Part shown: piece after piece, positions 43,480 through 53,660 of the stretch
Position numbering within the stretch: position 1 is the stretch's first letter
How the letters are laid out: each line of letters opens with the position of its first letter
Source of the DNA: Hesseltinella vesiculosa
Lineage: Eukaryota > Mucoromycota > Mucoromycetes > Mucorales > Cunninghamellaceae
Direction: 5' to 3'
Assembly (NCBI GenBank): GCA_002104935.1
Contig: MCGT01000032.1
Coordinates: forward strand, 1-64,000
DNA: 64,000 nucleotides
Position numbers and translations under genes: made by a program
The notes under the pieces: generated by a model
Seen by the model: only the letters and a program-made list of their open reading frames with translations
Told to the model about the DNA's origin: nothing
Databases searched by the model: none

Positions 43480-44454
43480 ATGGCAAAAACTGTTCTCATT
43501 ACTGGAAGCTCCCGTGGCCTTGGCCTCGAATTTGTTCGTCAACTTATCAACAAGGGCGAAATTGTCATTGCTACAGCACGTAACCTATCATCGGCTACCG
43601 AGTTAATGGCGCTTGTTGACAACAAAAGTGTTTTTGCTGTTGCATTGGACACCACCTGTATGGATTCAGTCAAAGTAAAGTGTCGAAAACCGAATAGGAC
43701 GTAATAGTAATAGAAGTCCCCCATTCATTGCTTTTTTTTTGAACTCATTTAGGCTGCTGTAGAAGAAATTGGCCGTATTGCACCCACAGGCATTGACGTC
43801 CTTATTAACAACTCTGGCATCGCTGGCGCCACTGATGCCACTTTTCTCAACACGTAAGCCTAGATGTCAATTCATTGTATAAGACTGACGCTTTTCCTAT
43901 CAGCGACAAGGATGATTTCATGAAAGTGTTTGAAACAAATGTCGTGGGCACATCCAACGTGTCACAGGCGACACTCGATTTACTGCGCAAAAAGGACACA
44001 CGCATCATCTTCAACATCTCGTCCGTCCTTGGCTCGATTGAGCTCAACCCTGGTCAAGGACACAAGACGGCCTACAGCGTGTCCAAGGCTGCAGAAAACA
44101 TGTTGACCAGGTCCTTTGCTAATGGCTTGAAAAACGAAAGCTTCATCGTGGTTTCGTAAGTACAAAAACCTATCCCTCTCCCCACGCCCGTTACGACACG
44201 TCCATGCTCATCGTTTCCATTTCTTTTCAGAGTGCATCCTGGATGGGTAAGCTTGGAGAGAAAAAAATAGGGAAGACTTGTTGCCCATATTCATATTGTT
44301 TGCTGTTAAATAGGTGCGCACAGACATGGGCGGCTCCCAAGGCCATCTTTCCCCTTCTGAATCCATTACCGGTATGATTGAACAGCTGTACAAATTGCAA
44401 CGCAGTCAGAATGGAACCTTCTTTGACTACAAGGGCGATGCTTTACCTTGGTAA
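43480..44454 (+). CDS. Short-chain dehydrogenase/reductase (C-factor-like)
   Basis: Five exons (43480-43674, 43753-43853, 43904-44155, 44231-44246, 44314-44454) join in phase to 234 residues. Classical SDR marks are present: the cofactor loop TGSSRGLG at residues 8-15, then LINNSGIAGA (NNxG), FNISSVLGSI with the catalytic Ser, and YSVSKAAENM with Tyr-x3-Lys. VHPGWVRTDMGG is the segment after the active site seen in C-factor-like and carbonyl-reductase-like SDRs. The NADP(H)-dependent substrate is unknown. Exon 4 is only 16 nt and codes the VHPGW turn. A TATA-like box lies at 43413. Confidence 0.85.
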
Positions 44455-45170
44455 ATGGCCACCCTAATATGATATTTACAATAAACACCTTTCCAATGAA
44501 ACCAAAAACGCTGATTGGCATGGTGAGAGAGACGCTGGCGCTAAGCTCTTTTTTTTTTTCCTGGGGTTTTTCCCTATGTTTCCCATGATCAATCACCAGG
44601 ATATCGAGTAGAGTATTGCTTCGCACACAGCAGCCAAGGAATGTCTGTCTTCTGATGCATTACTAGGGTTCCTTTAAGGGTAGCCCATGAGCCATACCAA
44701 CGAAAGGTGCAGTAAAAAAAAAAAAAGCATTAGCAGCCAGGGCTGGGTAGATTAGACACGGCCTTATCAGCACAAAGCGGTAAACTGCTATGAAATGGGT
44801 GAGGAGAAGTCGTCGTGTGATCTGTAATTGGTTTGTCACTGAAAAGATATGATTGCCACCAGATGGATGGACGTTGTATTCACGGCTTCTATTGACCTGC
44901 AGTGTGTCCTTATAATTCCTATTGGCTCTCGTTGCACAATACCTTTTCTTTATCAAGGGATGATCTCGCGTCTTCAACGCCTGTATTTTTTTTTCTCTTG
45001 TTTTCCCATTGTGAGCAGTCATACGTTGACTCTCCCGACGCTCTCATTTTTGTCTCACATAATCTAATTTATTGTCATCGGGCAACGATCTAGAGGCTAT
45101 TTTCGTGCTTGGTAATTAAGCTTTTACACAATATGACCAGCTCAAAAAAGTAACCAGGAACGCTAGCCAA
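44455..45170. other. Gene-free stretch
   Basis: AT-rich with homopolymers (44548-44559, 44712-44725); no gene recognised on either strand. Confidence 0.4.
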
Positions 45171-45177
45171 AATCTCA

Positions 45178-45560
45178 TTATGGCGTCTATTATTCTACAT
45201 GCATCTCCCTTGTCAATCAATCTCATTCATCAGGAAGGCAATAGAAAGAATGGCATTGCCTAGTAGTAATGCTGTGTCATGTAAAGCCATGGCATTTTAA
45301 AAAAAAAAAAAAATAGAGGAACAAGGGCAAGAGCACAGAATGCGAACAAAAGAGGAGCACGCCATCAAACAATGGCAGGTTTTATTCTACACGCATCTCC
45401 ATTGTGAATCTCATCCAACAGGATGAAATCGAAAGAATCACATTACTTGGTGGTTATGCTGTGGGCAAGTCATGTCCTTCATAATAAAAAAAAAATACAG
45501 CAAGATGCCGTGAACACAGAAAGCGAGCACGCCGAAGGAACACAAATCAAACAATATTCA
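45178..45560 (+). repeat. Two diverged direct repeats of about 190 bp
   Basis: About 45178-45365 and 45376-45560 share order and wording: TTCTAC-CATCTCC, GAATCTCATCC-like, GAAAGAATG/CA-CAT, GGTTATGCTGTG-like, an A run, and AAGAG/GAGCACGCC. Each copy contains its own A-rich tract of 10-14 nt, as in old retroposed copies. Confidence 0.5.
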
Positions 45561-46689
45561 TCTTGAAGAGATCTATCTCCTGGAAAATGAAATGCCTTCC
45601 ATGCAAAAGCTTTTTTATTGACTTTCTGCAATGGAAAGGAGAAGCGAATGAACATCAAAGTGCCAACTTGCAAATGACGCTTGACAAAGTGCCATCTTAC
45701 AATGGACGCTTGATGATCCTCATGATCTCAAGGGAAGTCTCTGTGGGAGACCTTTTTCATTTAACTTTGTATTTTTTTCTTATCGATGACTACCGATAGC
45801 CTGCCAGCCATCGGCGCTGATCCGGCCACCTACCTACATAGGCCCCTCCGGCTGGAGGGTAAGCTTGTGGATTCAGCCCGCCGCTGAGCCAAGAAAAAGA
45901 ACAGATGTCCTAGCTCCAAGGGCGCAACCCCTCGGCCAAGGATGTCGAACTGTTCACTCCAAGTGTGAAGGTGCTAGCTGGCCCTAGCACCAAAGAATGA
46001 TTTTGTAGGAACCACCCTACTCAGAGCCGCAGAAGGTTACCCTTCCAACGAGAAAAAGAAGCATCTAATAATTTGTTGGAGACAAGCGAAGAGAGATGGC
46101 TCTCCCCCCTCGTATCCACCGATGAAAAAAAAAAAAAAAAAAAAAAAGTCGACAGAAGGGCCCCCTATTTATACTTTTTTGAAATCCAATTTTTTCCCAC
46201 GAAATCACTATACCACTCCGACGGGAACCTTCCGGAATTGTGGGTCACCAGGTGACTGTCTGGAAAGGTATTCAGGGGCTACAAGTTGAAAAGGAAGAAA
46301 GTATTTTTTTTTTTACGAGGCAGGACAGCAAATGTGGATAGCTGCTTCAAATAGAAAATGCGGGGCAGAAACTTAAAATGAAACTCGATTTAGATTAAGG
46401 CTAATCCTAGCCACTCGGGTTTGTTGTTGCACGACATTAATTTTGCCATTTTGGGTGAAAAAGGCAAGTGCACGTCCATTTTTTTTTCTCCTATTCTTCG
46501 GGTCGCATCTCCATCTTGTGATTTTCTTTCAATGTCATCAATAGCTCGATGTTGGTGACACTACATCAGCAAGTTGGACGATCCTACCAATCGGCGTGGC
46601 TTTTTCAGTATCACCACATTTCGAGAGTCACTGCTTCCTATTTTTTGAAAAAAAACAAACAAATGTGGCTGAGCATGATTCAACCGTTG
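45561..46689. other. Gene-free stretch with a GC-richer island
   Basis: 45795-46110 is richer in G and C than its surroundings and contains short self-complementary pieces (CTAGCTGGCCCTAGC, CCCCTCCGGCTGGAGGG). It is followed by an A23-type run at 46125-46147. I could not assign it to a gene or RNA. Confidence 0.4.
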
Positions 46690-46860
46690 AATCGATATGA
46701 GATTTGGCATGCAGGCAGATGCTCATGTATGATGATGATTCTGAGAAAATCAAGTAGGTTGGTGCAGGTCGCCCAACCCATTCGCTCGTTTTTCCCAGAG
46801 AACCGTCTAGGCGCTCTGATAAAATAAAAAAAAAACTTGCTGAAAAGAGATTCGTCCAAA
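46690..46860 (+). repeat. Dispersed repeat family, copy 4
   Basis: GATGATGATTCTGAGAAAAT, then GTTGGTGCAGGTCGCCCAAC and an A run after the CGCTCTG block; the most diverged plus-oriented copy. Confidence 0.5.
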
Positions 46861-47924
46861 AATTTTGCGCACGCAAACAAATTTGTCCAAATGGTCATAG
46901 ACGTAAGAGTTGACCCTCACAGATATCGCAGCGAAGAGGCAGAGCATCGTGGAACTAGCCCCCACAAGCTGATGCAAACCGCTCGGTGGAATGAGACAAT
47001 AACCGTGTCAAAGTACGACCGCAAGCCCGTTGACCCTACGATTGAATGTAGCTCACAGTTTGACAAGAAGTTATCATTTGGAAGTACAAAAGAGGTGATA
47101 CAGATCTACAGCTGACGGTTATATTCCAAAGCTGGGCCATCTTACTCTGGAGACCTGCCATGTTTTATTTCTAGCTGCTCTTTTTTTTTTTACCAGTTTT
47201 TTGCTCTTCCTAACTTTAAAGTTTAACCCAGAGATGATCAACATGAAGCTAATGGCATGGCAATGCTTATCGACTATGAAATGAGATTCATGGGAAGAAA
47301 TGGAGCAAAAAGAAAAAATGAAACAGCCAGCAAAAAAAAAAGCAGGTCAGGCTGAATGGCCGTTGCCTTTTTTTTTATGGTTGCATTTGACTCTCTCCTC
47401 GTATCGCTGACTGCTTGTTAGCTATTTTGTTTTTGCGTTGCTCTTCTATATTTAATTTAGGTTTTATATAAATAATAGTTGTAAACGGCTTTATTCCCTT
47501 CTATTCATATGATGACGCATTGGCTGCCACTATTGTTGCAGTATAAAAATCAGCGCCACCGCACTTTTTTTTTGTGCAACACCTACAAGGCCAACATGTA
47601 ACCATTGTCCTTTCGCCTCTGGTCTAGCTGTTGGCAAGGACGAAGACTACGCCTATTCCCTATTTTTTGAAAAACCCCATTTGCAAAATAGTACAAAGGA
47701 TCCATCTCATTAGGAGGTGGTCTAATTGCTCTACCTGGGATTTGATACCATTGTACAGGGCTAATTAGCCTAGGAGGTATTGTTTTTTTTGGCAGGCCGT
47801 TTTATTTTTTTTAATTCTGCAAATAGCACGAGCACTGATGTTCTAAAGTGCAAAGGAGATGACCGTTGTAAAGAGACTGAAAAAATAAGACCAAATGGTT
47901 TTTTTTTATTTGACTAGGATTTTT
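46861..47924. other. Gene-free stretch
   Basis: Short plus-strand frames only (for example 46891-47115, MVIDVRVDPHRYRSEEAEHR...), without recognisable domains. T/A runs are scattered throughout. Confidence 0.4.
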
Positions 47925-48090
47925 GTCAGATCGCTTGGGGTCCCCTGAAGAAAATGACCGATTTTTTTCATTTTTTAGCTGGTGAAGCCGAGGAGTCGAA
48001 ACGAAACTGATCAAAGTTGGCTGAGAGATCATCATCAATGGACGTGTATTTTTCAGAATCATCACTGACTGGTTTGAGCTCTTTTGCATA
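47925..48090 (-). repeat. Dispersed repeat family, copy 5
   Basis: On the minus strand: CAGTGATGATTCTGAAAAAT, then CAGCCAACTTTGATCAGTTT and GACTCCTCGGCTTC before an A-rich stretch; close to copy 1 in wording. Confidence 0.6.
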
Positions 48091-49390
48091 ATTTTACATC
48101 GATCTGATCACCCAAAGCATCGTAATGTCTGATTTTTTTTTTTACGAAACGAAAAGTGCTCTTTTCCCATGGGCACCTGATCTGCTTTTTTTTTGTCTTT
48201 CAACGACCAACGAGTTCCAGCCATCTGTGAAAAAGCTCTTGAAAAGCGAATCACCAGCCATGTCACATTACTATCCACGAAGCCGCAACGACACCAGCAC
48301 CAAACGTAACGATGCAGTTCAACCTTGGCTTAAGGCTGGTGTCGGCCTTACGCATAACTGCATCTTCGATGACAAGTCCATGGTCTAACATCTTTCTCTC
48401 TATCACATAGATAACAGAGCATTGTGCCTGTGCTTATTATTCAACCCTTTAGTCTACTTTTATTAACCAGCATGCTGTTTCAAGGAATCTTAATGTGATC
48501 CCGCTTGTTAATTTAAAAATCTATTTTCAAAAATCAATATGACGCCATGTATTGTTGTAATAACTAGACCCAGCTCTTGCATCCCTGTCGAATGCATTTG
48601 GCGTGAGATCTTGGAGACCAATGTTGAAGGAGATACGAGAAAAAGAAGAACAAAAAAATTGCAGGGCAGGCTTTTTTATTCGCTGGCTGCTCAGCTGAGA
48701 CTTGGCTGGTGGTCAAGCCTAGAATTGTAAAAACATCGGCTTTTTGATCTAGGAGAGCGAATGACTTCTCTTTGAAACCACAAATAGAAGATATATTTTG
48801 TAGGTGACAGCCCGATTTTCAGAAGGATTGAATAGCAATTGTGAGGTTTTACTCATGACGACGGGTGGAAGGTGCATTCCCGATTTGGAAGAAAAAGGCC
48901 AATACAAAAAATGGCAGAGTGAGTGAATGACGGAGGCGAAAACGAGTATATAACTGGTCAATGTAGAAATATGGTGGGTGAGTAAATTTATAGTTTACCA
49001 GGGTTGTGCAATGACTGGCTGAGGAGATCTGGCAAGGAAAGTCTGTGGGCTTGTAAGCGGAGGAAAGGGCAAACTAGGTAGGTAAGAGAAGGGTTATGCC
49101 AAAGCTTGTGCACGATCTTGGTGTGGTTCTAGTTTAGCAAAAGCTTGAGGTTACGGGAAACAATATTGTCACCAAACCTGCTGCGGCGGATGATCATCTG
49201 CCTTATGACCGCCCTTTTCGTTTTGTCTTGGAGATCGTCGCGACCCTGTCGTTGATGAGCCGCACAACTTTCAAAGTCGCAGATGTTCCACCCAATGATC
49301 AAAGATGAAATACATGTGCCATGTCACAACACTTATTTCGATTGCAGAAGATAGCTGCCAGACAATGGTACCTGTGTAAATTAATTAAAA
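48091..49390. other. Gene-free stretch with small frames
   Basis: A 42-codon frame at 48260-48388 (MSHYYPRSRNDTSTKRNDAV...) is the only one with a natural composition; not recognised. No other coding signal. Confidence 0.35.
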
Positions 49391-50178
49391 TTAAAAAACC
49401 GGGACGATGTTGACCCACCTCTTTTTTTTTTCCTGAATAGTGAGGATGTCATCAACAGACACTGTGACTTTGTTCGTGGTAGCAACCACACAATAGTCAC
49501 TTCCATTTGCCAAGCATCCCTTTGCGGACAAACTCTGGCAAAGCCCTTTACTGGCCCTTTTGCTGGGGGAAAAAAAGTGTGCTGCCAATAAAAAGCCTTA
49601 AGAATCCAAAAGGCTTGTTGTCATTTCGGTGCTGCAAAGGGGCAAATATCAAGTGTGATCAGCTTTTTGTTCATACTAAAGCTCAATGACCTACAAGGGC
49701 ACTCGGGTTCATCTTCTACATCCTGTTCACTGCGTTCTTCAATACGCTCGTATTCTAAGCGCTTGAATTCAAACACTTCAGTTGTCAGGCAAGCGATGAG
49801 TAAAAGCAAGGTGAGATATGGAGAAAAAAAAAAAAAAGAAAACTGCGACCAAATTCTTTTTTTTTTCTGCTGCTGATCTCTTTTGACATTGTCCATCGGG
49901 TGCGCGGTTTCACTTGCAACTTTGTGTTCTTCATGTTCCTCTGTCATCGGCGCTTCGCCAGATCCTTGTGTCCGCCGGCGAGGAAGACGGACTGCACTTC
50001 TATCAATCAATGAGACACTACAGGACATTTTCAAACTTGGTAACCGGTATATCGTCAATGCAAAACGTGGATGTGACATTTCAGCGCGCAGCCAGCGCCA
50101 TACACTGGTCTTCCACCATCCTTTGGCACGAGCCAGGTTTCTTTTTTGAGCTTTTTTTTTCGCAGACAAACCAAGCAA
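49391..50178 (-). CDS. Possible multi-exon hypothetical protein with one hydrophobic helix
   Basis: On the minus strand a frame reads MTEEHEEHKVASETAHPMDN, then a T-run-coded Phe stretch, YLTLLLLIACLTTEVFEF and an acidic part (IEERSEQDVEDEPECPC). After an intron-like gap a second frame follows near 49400-49560 (ANGSDYCVVATTNKVTVSVD). The pieces look protein-like, but I could not fix exon joints or find a family. Confidence 0.25.
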
Positions 50179-50225
50179 ATTGTTTTCTAGTGCGCGAGAA
50201 AGTTAAATCAAGGACCGTCATTTTT
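50105..50225 (+). repeat. Decayed terminal repeat of an element-A-like transposon
   Basis: CCACCATCCTTTGGCACGAG...CAGACAAACCAAGCAAATTG...TAGTGCGCGAGAAAGTTAAA follows the order of the element A terminal repeat (50900-51021) with about one change in four. No matching second end was found nearby. Confidence 0.6.
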
Positions 50226-50897
50226 GAGCTGCTATTGTCAAACCAAGCTGAGGAGAGTGACATTGAAAGGTACAACATCGAAAGAAGAGTCTTCATCTTT
50301 CTGTTCGTACAGATCTCTTTCTGTAATTTTTTTGTCTTTAAACTGGTGAACAACAAGCGTCTTGGAGTCGCGATGAGATGAAGAAAAAAGACTCTCACCC
50401 AAACGCTGGGCTTGATATGCAGCTTACAAAACTCCAAGGCTTCATTCCCTTTATTAAAGCCAAAAATAAATAGGAGAGAAAGAGAGTGATAGACCGATAT
50501 TCCCCAACCCAACCACTTTTCCCTACCGCGTTGCGTTGAAGGCTGTCAACACATCACATAGTACATCTTATGCCCTCCATCCTCTCTAAAGACAAACCTT
50601 TATGTGGACACACAGTAAAGAAAGCGAAGATTAATTACAAGTAGTACACCAAAAAAAAAAAAAAAAAAAAAGAAGATGGTCCCAAAATGACCAGAGCCAA
50701 AGAAATAACCCTGAGCACCCATTTCTTGGTGTCATTTCCTTGGGGCTATTGTATCACAGCGTATGGGACTACATGATCCCAGCATGAGCTTTCCCGCGAA
50801 CGCAACAACGCCTTTCAAAGAAAATCGATCTCTTTTTGTATAAAAAATGTGCGACATTGGTGATTACGCAAAATGGCATCAATTGATTGGCCAGCGA
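50226..50897. other. Gene-free stretch left of the transposon train
   Basis: Contains a short repeat shared with 2785-2850, an A run (50651-50671) and, at 50883-50892, TTGATTGGCC with an inverted CCAAT box just before the insertion site. No gene seen. Confidence 0.45.
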
Positions 50898-51252
50898 TAC
50901 CGGATTTCCACCATCATTTGGCGGGAATCAGGTTTTTAGTTGAGCCGTGAATGAATTTTTTTAGCAGGCAAACCAATCGGGCGAACCGCTAAATTATTTT
51001 CAAGTGCGCGCGAAAGTAAAACCGAGTTCACGCGAAAGTTAATCTAGTGCACGCAAATCAGATTTTATCATTGCAGTAGGTGAATTGCAAGAAAAAAAAA
51101 GACGAGATATAGAAAGGGAGCTGTTGGAATTTGGTCAGGTTGGAGAGCACTGGAGTAATTGGATGACGTGTGACATTGTAGCGGAGTTGCGCCAAAATTT
51201 GCATCTTTGTACTGGGAATTTGGACGGCAAAATGTCATATTATTGGAACCTT

Positions 51253-51687
51253 TCAAACATCGTTACTTCCATTGCCCAAACGACGCAAGTGGTGGTATAT
51301 TTGGGGATCCACTTCACGGATGAGATCCCATGGGATTGCCTTCTTGTATTTACAGATGTAATAAGACACAGTAGAACGAGGGATCCCAGTTGCTTCCCTG
51401 ATCTTGCGTTGTGAATAATGGCGCACGAAGGCCATGTACCAAATGCCAAACTTGGTGAATTTGTCCAATCTAGATCGTGGCCTGGCTAAGAAAAGATCAT
51501 CCATGGATCTGATTAAGAGGGTGTTGCTTCTCATGGTTTGAACATCCCTTGAATCAGTATTTGGAATTGCAGCAGTGTTTTGACCCTGTGTTGGTGTTGA
51601 AAATTCAACATCCATGAGAAAATCATGGGTTTCGTTCAGTAAGCTATCAAAGTCGGTGTTGAATGCCATATTCGATACATCCGTCAT
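51253..51687 (-). CDS. Helix-turn-helix protein of element A
   Basis: Single exon, 144 residues. An acidic N-terminal half (FDSLLNETHDFLMDVEF) is followed by a basic HTH domain with KFGIWYMAFVRHYSQRKIRE and ATGIPRSTVSYYICKYKKA, the form of a transposase or Psq-type DNA-binding domain. No DDE domain follows. It may bind the element's ends or regulate the transposase; this is inference from position. Confidence 0.6.
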   Translation of the reverse strand: MTDVSNMAFNTDFDSLLNETHDFLMDVEFSTPTQGQNTAAIPNTDSRDVQTMRSNTLLIRSMDDLFLARPRSRLDKFTKFGIWYMAFVRHYSQRKIREATGIPRSTVSYYICKYKKAIPWDLIREVDPQIYHHLRRLGNGSNDV

Positions 51688-51860
51688 TGAATTCGCATTT
51701 ACCTCGCATTAAATAATTTATTCACTTGGTTCACTTGGCGTTCAAATAAATGAAAAAACCGGAATAAAGACGCTGATCACCGCCGCGTGGTTTACGCCAT
51801 TTTTATTTCCCTTGGTATTAAAAAACATCGCTACCGTAGATACAGTTTTATGACCAGTAT

Positions 51861-52406
51861 TCAGTTAGCTAAATTTAACCTATCCATATTATCTATTACT
51901 TCATTTACGATCTGGCTTGATTCTGAATCTTGATTTGCAGATAATTTAATTTTTTTCAACTTGACCTCCAATTGCTCAATCGTGATCCCTTTGCCCCATG
52001 TTTTTTGAAAACCATTACAATCAGAAGGCTGAGGGTACAACACTTCACCTGTCAAAGCAGAAAAGGTGGTAGTCTTGCATGTGATCACTGGCAGAGTAGG
52101 CTTGGTGGACGTTGAGGAAGAGATGCTGGGTTCAATCAGTTTTTTCACCCACCGCTGCCCAGTGCGTGGATGAACGCTATGCTCTCTAGATATCTTTGCA
52201 ATTGAGCATGTAGGCCGATGTAGGAGGTCGTTTAAAAACGAATATCTGTCCAACTGCGAGTGCTTCGTGTACTTGCGTTTCGTTCCTTTTTTTTTCTTTG
52301 TAGAAACAGGCTCGTATGATGGAGAAGGTTCAATAAAAAAATTGAATTCAGTCATTTCAGTCACTGACCTGTACGCAACTGCTTGTACAATAGCAGTGCC
52401 GTTCAT
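51861..52406 (-). CDS. Second HTH protein of element A
   Basis: Single exon, up to 181 residues; the start may instead be the Met of MTEFNFFIEPSPSYEP (codon 18). A Lys-rich patch (STKKKKGTKRKYTKHSQLDR) precedes an HTH-like segment, LLHRPTCSIAKISREHSVHP followed by RTGQRWVKKL. A C-terminal coiled part (ITIEQLEVKLKKIKL) may dimerise. It is oriented as the 51253-51687 gene and divergent from the transposase. Confidence 0.6.
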   Translation of the reverse strand: MNGTAIVQAVAYRSVTEMTEFNFFIEPSPSYEPVSTKKKKGTKRKYTKHSQLDRYSFLNDLLHRPTCSIAKISREHSVHPRTGQRWVKKLIEPSISSSTSTKPTLPVITCKTTTFSALTGEVLYPQPSDCNGFQKTWGKGITIEQLEVKLKKIKLSANQDSESSQIVNEVIDNMDRLNLAN

Positions 52407-52499
52407 TTATACTGTATAATCAGCGGTTCCAAATTTGGGCCCAGCGCTGTCGCACAATATTCTCCAATATCCAAAACTCTGGCGGTGCTCCAAAATTTG

Positions 52500-53600
52500 G
52501 CGTAATGTCTCTCTCCAACCTGTCCAAAATCCAGCTGCTCCAGTGTGCTCCCAATTCAAAAACGGCAAATTTTGGCGTAATGTCGCCACAATGTCACACA
52601 TCGTCATCCAATATCCAACAGTTCCAGTGCTCTCCAACCTGTCCAAAATCCAACAGCTCCAGTGCTCTCCAACCTGTCCAAAATCCAGCTGCTCCAGTGC
52701 TCTCCAACCTGTCCAATGTCCAACAGCTCCAGTGCTCTCCAACCTATCCAAAATCCAACAGCTCCAGTGCTCTCCAACCTGTCCAAAATCCAGCTGCTCC
52801 AGTGCTCTCCAACCTGTCCAATGTCCAACAGCTCCAGTGCTCTCCAACCTATCCAAAATCCAGCTGCTCCAATGTGCTCCCAATTCAAAAACGGCAAATT
52901 TTGGCGTAATGTCGCCACAATGTCACACATCGTCATCCAATATCCAACAGTTCCAGTGCTCTCCAACCTGTCCAAAATCCAACAGCTCCAGTGCTCTCCA
53001 ACCTGTCCAAAATCCAGCTGCTCCAGTGCTCTCCAACCTGTCCAATGTCCAACAGCTCCAGTGCTCTCCAACCTGTCCAAAATCCAACAGCTCCAGTGCT
53101 CTCCAACCTGTCCAAAATCCAGCTGCTCCAGTGCTCTCCAACCTGTCCAATGTCCAACAGCTCCAGTGCTCTCCAACCTGTCCAAAATCCAGCTGCTCCA
53201 GTGCTCTCCAACCTGTCCAAAATCCAGCTGCTCCAGTGCTCTCCAACCTGTCCAATGTCCAACAGCTCCAGTGCTCTCCAACCTGTCCAAAATCCAACAG
53301 CTCCAGTGCTCTCCAACCTGTCCAAAATCCAGCTGCTCCAGTGCTCTCCAACCTGTCCAATGTCCAACAGCTCCAGTGCTCTCCAACCTGTCCAAAATCC
53401 AGCTGCTCCAGTGCTCTCCAACCTGTCCAAAATCCAGCTGCTCCAGTGCTCTCCAACCTGTCCAATGTCCAACAGCTCCAGTGCTCTCCAACCTGTCCAA
53501 AATCCAGCTGCTCCAGTGCTCTCCAACCTTTCCAAATAAAGTTAATAAAAACCGACCTTTCCAAATCCAGCTGCTCCAGTGCTCTCCAACCTTTCCAAAA
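52500..53600 (+). repeat. 33-bp minisatellite inside element A
   Basis: About 28 tandem units of CTCCAACCTGTCCAAAATCC-type plus AGCTGCTCCAGTG or AACAGCTCCAGTG. Three variants alternate (AAAATCCAGCTG, AAAATCCAACAG, AATGTCCAACAG). Two units are interrupted by a longer block (GGCGTAATGTCGCCACAATG near 52575 and 52905). The unit is a multiple of three without stops in most frames, so very long frames run through on both strands. It ends 60 bp before the transposase ATG. Confidence 0.9.
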
Positions 53601-53660
53601 AAGTTAATAAAAACCGCCATTCCATCCTTTCTCTTTTTTTTTTTCACACAACTTTATGCA

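Noticed and set aside
52500..53600. CRISPR-like appearance of regularly spaced repeats
   Set aside because: Eukaryotic context, no unique spacers, adjoining variant units; it is a minisatellite.
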